A stretch of 64,000 nucleotides of DNA from Niastella sp966212235. Lineage in GTDB: Bacteria; Bacteroidota; Bacteroidia; Chitinophagales; Chitinophagaceae. The stretch spans positions 558,001-622,000 of the forward strand of contig CBIHPP010000001.1 in the NCBI GenBank assembly GCA_966212235.1. Direction: 5' to 3'. Every line of letters begins with the position of its first letter. The first letter of the stretch is position 1. Both the position numbers and the translations under genes were made by a program. Below are positions 58,301-64,000 of this stretch, one piece after another. The notes beneath the pieces were generated by a model. The model was not told the origin of the DNA and ran no database searches. It saw nothing but the letters and a program-made list of their open reading frames with translations.

Positions 58301-58929
58301 TCCCAGATGCGCACAATACGGCTTTTGGTGGTGTCAGCCGGGTCGCGGAAGTCGGGATGTTTCCAGTCGATGCCTGAATCGAAAATGGCGACAATAACGC
58401 CTTTGCCTTTGTAAACGGTGTTATTCAGTTTTCCCTGGTGTAACAGGGAGGCGCCGCTGCTGGCTACGGCTATGTCGTTGTGTAACCCATCCATCACCGG
58501 CGCAGCTATGTATTGAACGCTGGTTAATTTCGACAATTCTTCTATTTGTTCCAGTGTAGCCCAGGCTGTTACAAATTGAGGCAGCACTGAATTGACAACG
58601 ATGCCGTTATTGCGGAGCGTTGTAACATCCGATGTATAAATGATACAGTCGAACCGCTCTGCGGCTGGCTGGCCGGGCGCCACCACCAGGGTGGGGGTTG
58701 TTTTAAAAGCCGGTGAAAAGTGTTGGGTAACCTGCCGGGCCCCTGGGTTTTGCTGGGCCATTACAAATTTAAACGCAGGGTCAATTTTATCAGCCGGCGT
58801 GCGGATCTGGCCGTAACCAGATGTGTAAACGATGACTAAAAACGAAAGAAGGATTGTTTTGTGCTGAAATAATGTTGTGAAATAGCGATTCACAACAAGT
58901 GAGGAGCCACTTAGCGTAGATTTTCTCAT
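55384..58929 (-). CDS. S8-family subtilisin-like serine peptidase with T9SS sorting domain
   Basis: About 1181 residues from the preferred ATG at 58929 (MRKSTLSG); an ATG 12 codons upstream is also possible. After a signal region (cut near SGYG) and propeptide, the catalytic triad is D184 (IFDSGIDWKHP), H256 (GHGTHVAGTAAG) and S603 (GTSMSAPVV). About 150 residues of beta-rich sequence are inserted between H256 and S603 (around residues 400-520). A beta-rich C-terminal region ends in a T9SS type A sorting domain (LYPNVVKKGESIQVVFG, GLYFYSIQNSKGKLVSGKL). It is exported through T9SS and probably breaks down outside protein. It is followed by a strong terminator and then the lyase gene in the same direction. 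Confidence 0.93.
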   Translation of the reverse strand: MRKSTLSGSSLVVNRYFTTLFQHKTILLSFLVIVYTSGYGQIRTPADKIDPAFKFVMAQQNPGARQVTQHFSPAFKTTPTLVVAPGQPAAERFDCIIYTSDVTTLRNNGIVVNSVLPQFVTAWATLEQIEELSKLTSVQYIAAPVMDGLHNDIAVASSGASLLHQGKLNNTVYKGKGVIVAIFDSGIDWKHPDFRDPADTTKSRIVRIWDQTIAPIAGEISPAGMGYGVEYTQAQINDELDGSPTGYVRERDINGHGTHVAGTAAGNGAAIPLTRKHMGMAPEADIVVIKGGNGSFSNTNIINGLTYLQNLATALGKPVVLNMSLGGQFGAHDGTREYEVAVDNFTASAPGRAVVISAGNDNGLNMHNQLSLAGNASGMVSFNVPASTAGADVFEYRVYLNDNSDVTATFSAPAGGGSVTANAGQTSSGLVLGNGFAAFITNQVEVTNGDRYIDVYISRNGSNTINPGGVWTLSLTNNTTNSLTLDGWLFYRNAAFAATGLSGGNNDFMVGSPGNATSAITVASYVGRPTWFTYAANGAFYSPTARMDDISSFSSHGPRRDGVLKPEIAAIGQHVISAFSSSSTAGASDIIYPGRYRKNQGTSMSAPVVTGAVALLLQANPAATLAQLRTALFSNTNNDALSGAAGIPNTTWGYGRLDVYKAAIATFNCSPGTRTTYQYDASNFNQEDVGLTLTTHRAAVRFTPDVSGQMAGAFFHTSITKTALKLEVRTDSAGIPGALLGTLPLPDTIVSAYSWSYVDLSNLNIPVTTGSNYFVVIYRDTPSVANWSLRRENTSLDNRSLLSFDGISWVSQAFDFKIRSVVYSNPLLTGNLATGNTASNRDIATSQLFIDSNCHLIAQLTPSGASAVSGTVAANVWKESKVPHDCGIPFVARHYQIVPATNAATATGRVTLFFTQAEFTAFNADFLSFANLPANPTDQAGKANLRIAKYNGISNNGTGLPCSYNGDAIIIDPADSNIVWNANASRWEVSFEVTGFGGFVAQTSLKAFPFMVENFNGNARGRTNVLSWLIRCLRKWQTYDIERSSNGVDFTSIGKTKGWDVCQYDFTFKHDGPHNGNNYYRIKVTDKDSVYYSNTILLQTEQALQTTLYPNVVKKGESIQVVFGESEGVLRISDATGRQVYSRALTTGVQSILLPVPVSGLYFYSIQNSKGKLVSGKLIVQ

Positions 58930-59071
58930 GGACCAGGGTTTTGAAGTGATAGGTTTAATGCACAATTAAATTAATGAAAACTTTGCTCGGTCTCAAGAAA
59001 ATTTGGAATGTGATTTATTTGTTATACATGTGGGTCGCTCAAGTCACTTTTGTAAACGCTGATGCGTTTTA

Positions 59072-59257
59072 TTAGATACCTAAATAGAAAAAAAGTAAGA
59101 GCACGACAACAAGCAGCAAGTAGGATTCGGGTCTGGCAAAGTTAATCGTCCAGCCTAAAATACGGGTTCTCTTGGGAACTATAATACGCGAATCATTACG
59201 GTTAAAATAGAAAATGTTCCAGATGTAATTATTGATATCGTCTATGGGATCGTTCAT
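59072..59257 (-). CDS. DUF5808-like small membrane protein
   Basis: A 61-residue protein. The sequence NRNDSRIIVPKRTRILGWTINFARP resembles DUF5808, a short membrane-linked domain with an Asp-Ser-Arg/Asp-Pro-Arg turn, VPKR and GWT(L/I)NFA. One hydrophobic helix ends the protein (about 45-60). Function unknown. The gene stands alone between the S8 peptidase gene and a divergent hydrolase gene. Confidence 0.75.
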   Translation of the reverse strand: MNDPIDDINNYIWNIFYFNRNDSRIIVPKRTRILGWTINFARPESYLLLVVVLLLFFYLGI

Positions 59258-59514
59258 AGAAATATAATTACTTAAAGTTAACTATTCTTGTGCATATTTC
59301 ATAGAGGGTAGGGAGGAGTGGTATTACATCTGTTTTGGATGTATTGTTTTTTGGGGTATTTCGATAAACGTTACTTTTACGGAAATACTAACGGAACCAT
59401 TTACATTCAGGAAATATCAATAGACATTCAAACAAAAGTGAACAAGGATGAACTTATGGACGCGTTTGTTTCGTAGGTATTGCATTAATAAACATCAAAC
59501 CCGATTCCTATAAC
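59258..59514. other. Intergenic region with an inverted repeat
   Basis: The 257 bp between the DUF5808-like and serine hydrolase genes hold an inverted repeat GTATTTC (59356-59362) with GAAATAC (59382-59388). No promoter matching TAnnTTTG and no small gene was found. Confidence 0.3.
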
Positions 59515-60513
59515 ATGAGACTAATTGTTTTTTTGCTACTGGCATGCACCACGGTAACCGTGAATGGTCAGGTTTCTTTTGATACCTCTTCGCTTATCCG
59601 GGATAGCAAGGCTATTTATTCGCTGGTGGTATCTGTAAAAGACAGTGTTTTATATGCCCGGTCCTTTAATGGAAAAAAGAACGATGACCTTTTCAACAAT
59701 CAATCGCTCACAAAAAGCATTGAAGCGGTACTGCTGGGGATAGCGATAGATAAAGGTTTTATCAAGTCATTGGATGCAAAAATTGCCGACATCCTACCAG
59801 AATTGAAAAATGATCCCGACACCCGTAAGCTGAATATCACCGTTGGTGATGTAATGAACCAGGCCTCCGGTTTATGGCATGAAAACCTTGCACAACTCAA
59901 TGTTTACCTGGGTATGAATGATCCTTCGGGATATGTGTTGAAACAACCATTGCTTTCGGAACCTGGTAGTACGCTTCATTATAACAATGCAGTATCCCAT
60001 CTTATGTCGGTAATACTGTCAAAGACCACCGGGCAAACAACCTTCGATTTCGCCCGCAAATATTTATTTGAGCCGCTGGATATCCATAGGGTAGAATGGC
60101 CGAAAATGAAAGATGGTTATTATGATGGCAGTGGTTTATTAAGCGTACGTATGAGTACCGTTGATGTGAACAAGATTGGTAGATTGTTACTGAATGGCGG
60201 CCGTTTCAAAGGGAAACAAATTGTTTCGCAAAAATGGGTTCAGACTTTATTGAACCCTGTAAAAACCTATCCGGCTCCGTGGGGTCTGACAAATACAACA
60301 TACGGGCTATGCTTTTATCATAAAACCTATAACGATGAGCCGCTGACATATGGCATGGGGTGGGGTGGACAGTTCCTGATTGTAATCCCCGGTCTTGATG
60401 CGGTAATATCTGTTAACCAGGATGTAAACGATCAAATGGCCATCCGGCAATCTACTATTTTTATGGGCCGGATCTTTCCATTAATTTTTGATTGGATAAA
60501 AGCTGTAAAATGA
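59515..60513 (+). CDS. Class C beta-lactamase-like serine hydrolase
   Basis: The 332-residue protein has a signal peptide (MRLIVFLLLACTTVTVNGQ; the Cys at 11 is not in a good lipobox). The active site is S64-x-x-K67 (NQSLTKSIE), with Y156-x-N158 (HYNNAVSHL) as the second motif and GMGWGGQF as the likely third. This is the class C / esterase / D-peptidase family, periplasmic. The natural substrate is not known and resistance should not be assumed. Its stop overlaps the start of the Nudix gene. Confidence 0.9.
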   Translation: MRLIVFLLLACTTVTVNGQVSFDTSSLIRDSKAIYSLVVSVKDSVLYARSFNGKKNDDLFNNQSLTKSIEAVLLGIAIDKGFIKSLDAKIADILPELKNDPDTRKLNITVGDVMNQASGLWHENLAQLNVYLGMNDPSGYVLKQPLLSEPGSTLHYNNAVSHLMSVILSKTTGQTTFDFARKYLFEPLDIHRVEWPKMKDGYYDGSGLLSVRMSTVDVNKIGRLLLNGGRFKGKQIVSQKWVQTLLNPVKTYPAPWGLTNTTYGLCFYHKTYNDEPLTYGMGWGGQFLIVIPGLDAVISVNQDVNDQMAIRQSTIFMGRIFPLIFDWIKAVK

Positions 60514-60908
60514 AACTGATAGACAAACTTGCATGGATCTTAATACATAACAATGCCATCCTTTCCACTAAAAGTTATGGCAAGGATAAATATTATATTC
60601 CTGGCGGAAAGAGAGAACAGGGAGAAACAGATACGCAAGCTTTATACAGGGAAATAAAAGAAGAATTGAGCGTTGAATTAAAAATTGAAACCCTGCAATT
60701 TGTAGGTGAATTTCAGGCACAGGCGCATGGACACCCGGAAGGAACGATAGTTAAAATGACTTGCTATACGGCTGCTTATACAGGTGATCTAAAACCTGAT
60801 TCTGAAATAGAGGAAATCATATGGCTCAATCATGCTGACAAAGACAAAATTGCCGAAGTAGATAAACTGATATTTGACTTTTTAAAGGATAAGAATTTAA
60901 TTGACTAA
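60510..60908 (+). CDS. Nudix hydrolase
   Basis: The 132-residue protein starts at ATG 60510, which shares ATGA with the stop of the serine hydrolase gene, so translation is coupled; an earlier ATG at 60492 would overlap more and lacks support. The Nudix box is GKREQGE then REIKEELSV; the Gly near the end of the usual pattern is Ser here, while all metal-binding Glu residues are kept. The family cuts nucleoside diphosphates linked to other groups. The compound is unknown. It has no signal peptide, so it acts in the cytoplasm, unlike its upstream partner. Confidence 0.9.
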   Translation: MKLIDKLAWILIHNNAILSTKSYGKDKYYIPGGKREQGETDTQALYREIKEELSVELKIETLQFVGEFQAQAHGHPEGTIVKMTCYTAAYTGDLKPDSEIEEIIWLNHADKDKIAEVDKLIFDFLKDKNLID

Positions 60909-60990
60909 TAAGAATAGTGTTTTGTGAAACCATTAACAGGCCTGGCTGAAAAAAGTTTGTTATTTTTTCTGAAATATTCCCTTCAACGTT

Positions 60991-62115
60991 ATGCCACGTT
61001 CATCCTATCGCCTTTTATTCCTGTTGTTATTGCCGATAGTAAGTTTCGGCCAGTTAAAGGAAAATAAAGAGAAATATCACGCCGGTTATAAAACGATTCA
61101 TGCCACAGATAGGTCCAGACTATACAAACCCGGCACAGATACATCCTATGTTTTATATTATCGTCCTGTTGATATAGATATATGGTACCCGGCTGAAAAG
61201 GGAGTATCAGATTCACGCATGGTTTATAAAGACTTCCTGAGCCTGTTTGTAAACCGACCGAAGTATTACCGGGATACAATGGCTGCCGAAGGCGCCATTC
61301 GTGAAATGGCAAAGGCATTTTGTGAGATGAATAAATGTTCCGATTCATCCAAACTACTGTATTTTAAGACCGGCTCTTTTAAAAATGCAAAACCTGCCAA
61401 AGGCAAATTCCCACTGGTCGTTTACCTGGCGAGTTACGGAAGTAATGGGTTTGAAAATTTTACATTATTTGAAGAGTTGACGAGGCAGGGTTTTGTTGTA
61501 GTTTCAATAAATTCAATCGGACGTTTTCCCGGTGAAATGACCATGAAGTATGAGGATGTAATGCAGCAGGTTGATGATGCTGTATTCTCTTTAAATTATT
61601 TATCGAAGGCTCAAAATATCAACTTCTCAAAAATCGGGATCATTGGCTATAGCTGGGGTGGCATGGCAGGTTCTTTATTAGCAGGCAAAATTACAAATGC
61701 CGCCTGTTTAATTTCTTTAGATGGTTCCGAGTTTCATCATTATGGATTTGCCAAAGACGAAGATGCTGATTTTGATGGTATAACCAATAGCAAAGACTTT
61801 AAAAACATTCCAATTCCTTATTTACGTCTGGAGCAAAGCCCTCCTTCATCAAATACCGCGAAAAAAGATTCTGTCTATAACTTTTCTGAAAAGCTAACTG
61901 AAAACAATTTAATACTTAAAGTGAACGGGGCCGAACACTACCACTTTTGTAATCTCCCTTTCGTTGTTAAAACTTCCGGCAACTGTAAGGATGACGGACT
62001 TTATAATACCATTACAAAATTGACAATTGGCTATTTGAATGATCACCTCAAAAAATCAAATGATTTTTTAGAAATACTTGCACAGGAAATGGATAAAACG
62101 GTGAGGAAAAAATGA
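60991..62115 (+). CDS. Exported alpha/beta hydrolase, dienelactone-hydrolase-like
   Basis: The 374-residue protein has a signal peptide (about 1-20, LLLLPIVSFGQ). The nucleophile elbow is GIIGYSWGGMAG with Ser in GYSWG, and a likely catalytic His is in NGAEHYHF; ISLDGSEFHHYG may supply an acid. FPLVVYLASYGSNGFENF carries the oxyanion region. It acts outside the cytoplasm on an ester or similar bond. The gene follows the Nudix gene by 82 bp in the same direction, probably in its own unit. Confidence 0.86.
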   Translation: MPRSSYRLLFLLLLPIVSFGQLKENKEKYHAGYKTIHATDRSRLYKPGTDTSYVLYYRPVDIDIWYPAEKGVSDSRMVYKDFLSLFVNRPKYYRDTMAAEGAIREMAKAFCEMNKCSDSSKLLYFKTGSFKNAKPAKGKFPLVVYLASYGSNGFENFTLFEELTRQGFVVVSINSIGRFPGEMTMKYEDVMQQVDDAVFSLNYLSKAQNINFSKIGIIGYSWGGMAGSLLAGKITNAACLISLDGSEFHHYGFAKDEDADFDGITNSKDFKNIPIPYLRLEQSPPSSNTAKKDSVYNFSEKLTENNLILKVNGAEHYHFCNLPFVVKTSGNCKDDGLYNTITKLTIGYLNDHLKKSNDFLEILAQEMDKTVRKK

Positions 62116-62140
62116 AGCTCTCTGGAGCAAGCGATGAGCA

Positions 62141-62185
62141 AAAAGCGAACATCTATTGTATTGAAGCCATACAGTTCTTGTTTTT
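62141..62185 (+). repeat. 45-bp direct repeat, left copy
   Basis: This block matches 63564-63608 at 39 of 45 positions in the same direction and includes copy 2 of the permease-associated motif (62146-62173). The two copies flank the minus-strand gene at 62202-63422. No permease follows this copy. Confidence 0.6.
62146..62173 (+). promoter_or_regulatory. Permease-associated motif, copy 2
   Basis: CGAACA-N5-TGTAT-N6-CATACA, same spacing as copies at 38836 and 63569. It begins 31 bp after the alpha/beta hydrolase stop, and faces a gene on the opposite strand, so it is either a leftover promoter or a site used otherwise. Confidence 0.5.
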
Positions 62186-62201
62186 GTTGAATAGCTTAAT
62201 G

Positions 62202-63422
62202 CTATTGCTTTAAGTCTAAAACAACCTTTGCATTTTTTTGTTTGCTGCTCGAAATAAAAACTTCGTAACGGTTGCCTGGCGTATTGATGATCATGACAGA
62301 GGTATTCGGTGGAATAGAACCTAGATTTTCAGCCACCATGATCAGTTCATGGTGGGGTTGGGATGCGTTTATTTCGATGGTGAGGGATACCGGTTTTTCA
62401 GAAAGGTGCATGTGAGATTTAATTAATTTATTGTTGTGATATATGCTAATAGTATCACCATCTATTTCACCATTATCATAACAATTAATCCTGATTTCAC
62501 CAGCTTCGGTCTCAATTTTCCTGACCAATGCATTTTCCCTGGTTTTTAAAACCAATGGCATTGACAAAATTATTGGGGGAGGTTGTTTTACAGAGGCAAT
62601 TGTTTTTGGCGCCATGTCAGGTTTCGGTCTTATCGCCGGGGTGGCCTGCACTTTCTTTGGCTGTGTAGGGGGCGGGGTGTTTTTTGGGGTAACCGGTTTT
62701 GAAGCAGTCGCCCGTTTTGTGGTACCCTGTCTTTTTTGAGTAGCAGTTGGCTGCGGATTATTCTTCACACATTCACGGAATGTGATATCATCCAGTGCGA
62801 AGTCATTTCCACAACCACCCGGTGCATTGTCGGCCATGACCAACCGCAATGTTGACGTGGAAGCAGGCGTTGTAAAATAAGCAAGGTGCTGACTCCAAAT
62901 TGGCTCCTGTACTCTTGGCAAATCCCTTGTAACAATATTGGCGATCATCCTGCCATCCGGTGTTTCCAATCGAATATTGAGACTGGGTAATAATAAGAAT
63001 GGACATTTTTTGGTGGGCTTGCATAAATTGATCACCCACAGACCGAGTTCATAGGTGGTATTGCTCTTCAACCCGCTAATGGGAATGTTTAGAAATACGC
63101 CGCCACCCGGCGCAGCGTTCACCAGCAACATATTACCCTTAGTATCACCAACCGAATGGTCCGACGAAAGCGTATGCCAATCATCACTAAAGCATCCGCT
63201 GGTATAGGGAACAAAAGAATAATGTCCGTCAGTAGGGCATGAACCGGAAACCCGCCCGTAGTAGGAAAGATCAGCGCTGTTGGGGTCGCGTACATCACCT
63301 GTACCAAAGTGTATGGTGAATTGAGGTGGCTTAAATGTACAATTACCTGGTTGCGCCTTCGATACAAGGGCGAAGAGAAGAATGACAAATATGAAACCCA
63401 ACTTCTTCACAGCTTCATACAC
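62202..63422 (-). CDS. Secreted two-domain protein of unknown function
   Basis: The 406-residue protein has a signal peptide (about 1-23, FVILLFALVSKA). Residues about 27-215 look like a Cys-containing jelly-roll or carbohydrate-binding-type domain (GNMLLVNAAPGGGVF, GLKSNTTYELGLWVINLC, GGCGNDFALDDITFREC). A Pro/Thr/Lys linker follows (about 220-285). The C-terminal domain (YDNGEIDGDTISIYHNNK, HELIMVAENLGSIPPNTS) occurs as a module on many exported Bacteroidota proteins, as I recall. No sorting domain or catalytic motif is seen. It may bind outer polymers. Flanked by two copies of a 45-bp repeat. Confidence 0.8.
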   Translation of the reverse strand: MYEAVKKLGFIFVILLFALVSKAQPGNCTFKPPQFTIHFGTGDVRDPNSADLSYYGRVSGSCPTDGHYSFVPYTSGCFSDDWHTLSSDHSVGDTKGNMLLVNAAPGGGVFLNIPISGLKSNTTYELGLWVINLCKPTKKCPFLLLPSLNIRLETPDGRMIANIVTRDLPRVQEPIWSQHLAYFTTPASTSTLRLVMADNAPGGCGNDFALDDITFRECVKNNPQPTATQKRQGTTKRATASKPVTPKNTPPPTQPKKVQATPAIRPKPDMAPKTIASVKQPPPIILSMPLVLKTRENALVRKIETEAGEIRINCYDNGEIDGDTISIYHNNKLIKSHMHLSEKPVSLTIEINASQPHHELIMVAENLGSIPPNTSVMIINTPGNRYEVFISSSKQKNAKVVLDLKQ

Positions 63423-63563
63423 TTTACATTTAAATCTACTAAAAAATGACAGTATTATTCAAATGATGGTATGAAAGGTGATTTGGGGTGATAGGGCGCA
63501 TTCCTGATAAGCCTGTATGGAAATCTGTGTGGCTTACAGCAACCGAAAGAAAAGAATAAAATT

Positions 63564-63608
63564 AAAAGCGAACATTGATTGTATCGAAACCGTACATTTC
63601 TTGTTTTT
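63564..63608 (+). repeat. 45-bp direct repeat, right copy
   Basis: Matches 62141-62185 at 39 of 45 positions, ending in the shared TTCTTGTTTTT. It lies 109 bp before the permease ATG at 63718. Confidence 0.6.
63569..63596 (+). promoter_or_regulatory. Permease-associated motif, copy 3
   Basis: CGAACA-N5-TGTAT-N6-CGTACA ends 121 nt before the ATG of the second FtsX-like permease. The outer boxes start 22 bp apart as in the other copies. Confidence 0.55.
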
Positions 63609-63717
63609 TCGGTATGTATTCAATTGGGTATCAGTGGCAAAAAGCCCGGCATCTTTTTAGCCGATTTTGTCAGGCATCTTCAAACCCGATACGTTACCAT
63701 TCAGATGTACTCATTCT

Positions 63718-64000
63718 ATGTTCTATAATTACTTCAAAATCGCCTGGCGCAATCTGTGGAAGAACAAAACATTTTCCGCTATTAATTTCTCTGGCCTTGC
63801 ATTAGGTCTAACGTGCAGCGTATTAATATTTTTATGGGTAAAAGATGAGTTTAGTGTAAATGCATTTAATAGAAACGGGGATCGCATTTATACAGTTGTA
63901 TGTCGTGAATATGTTGATAACAAAATAAACGGAAGCTACGACACCCCTGGCATGTTGGGAGAAGAGTTAAAGCGTGTAATGCCGGAAGTGGAATTTGCAT
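63718..64000 (+). CDS. FtsX/MacB-like ABC transporter permease, N-terminal part
   Basis: A frame from ATG 63718 runs past the window end; 94 codons are visible. It begins MFYNYFKIAWRNLWKNKTFS, the family's standard start, followed by the first membrane helix (about 21-42, INFSGLALGLTCSVLIFLWV) and the start of the periplasmic domain (NRNGDRIYTVV). By homology to the permease at 38957 it should be about 800 residues. It is preceded by motif copy 3. Confidence 0.92.
   Translation, partial: MFYNYFKIAWRNLWKNKTFSAINFSGLALGLTCSVLIFLWVKDEFSVNAFNRNGDRIYTVVCREYVDNKINGSYDTPGMLGEELKRVMPEVEFA

Larger units (their letters stand above)
63423..63717. other. Intergenic region before the second FtsX-like permease
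   Basis: The 295 bp hold the right copy of the 45-bp repeat (63564-63608) and the third permease-associated motif. No gene is seen; the short open frame from 63575 overlaps the permease start and has no family features. Confidence 0.6.

Noticed and set aside
1..64000. RNA genes, CRISPR arrays, insertion sequences and attachment sites
   Set aside because: No tRNA-like cloverleaf, rRNA stretch, regular spacer array, transposase or integrase was recognised; reading by eye could miss a small RNA.

Overview
The window looks like chromosomal DNA of a Bacteroidota bacterium, most likely of the Chitinophagaceae type. The signs are SusC/SusD and other TonB-linked outer-membrane proteins, FecR-type anti-sigma factors paired with ECF sigma factors, LytS/LytTR two-component genes, FtsX-like permeases of about 800 residues, and C-terminal type IX secretion (T9SS) sorting domains on two large exoenzymes. 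No rRNA, tRNA, CRISPR array or transposase was recognised. The first gene (a GH106-like glycosidase) and the last gene (an FtsX-like permease) run off the window.

Layout: 1-1.8 kb, end of the glycoside hydrolase. 2.0-20.3 kb (minus strand), a two-gene Tc (ABC) toxin locus: a 3532-residue TcA-type subunit followed 9 bp later by a 2547-residue fused TcB-TcC protein whose C-terminal cargo looks like a caspase-fold (clan CD) cysteine peptidase. 20.7-23.5 kb, small housekeeping genes (DoxX-like, DinB-like, YcaQ-like glycosylase, GNAT). 23.6-30.5 kb (minus), an ECF sigma/FecR/SusC/SusD uptake module with its regulators. 30.6-35.0 kb, a LytS/LytTR pair divergent from an outer-membrane beta-barrel receptor. 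35.2-37.1 kb, an AAA ATPase fused to a PD-(D/E)XK-like domain, plus a doubtful small gene. 37.1-38.8 kb, a second ECF sigma/anti-sigma-like operon. 39.0-41.4 kb, an FtsX-like permease. 41.4-44.5 kb, an HxlR regulator with oxidoreductases and two palindromic operators. 44.6-47.5 kb, a TonB-like protein with MORN-like repeats, then a third ECF sigma operon. 48.3-58.9 kb, two T9SS cargo proteins: a mosaic pectate-lyase-like protein and an S8 serine peptidase. 59-64 kb, small hydrolases, a Nudix protein, a secreted protein of unknown function and the start of a second FtsX-like permease.

How the parts fit: much of the window serves the cell surface and its surroundings, namely polymer uptake (SusCD), secreted polysaccharide and protein degradation (T9SS cargo) and a protein-injection toxin. 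Three separate sigma/anti-sigma modules and one two-component pair provide local control. The strongest candidate for something new is the Tc toxin with a caspase-like cargo and a TcA subunit carrying extra domains. A second candidate is a 28-bp motif of fixed spacing found upstream of both FtsX-like permeases and in a third copy nearby. All family assignments come from reading the protein sequences; no database search was run.
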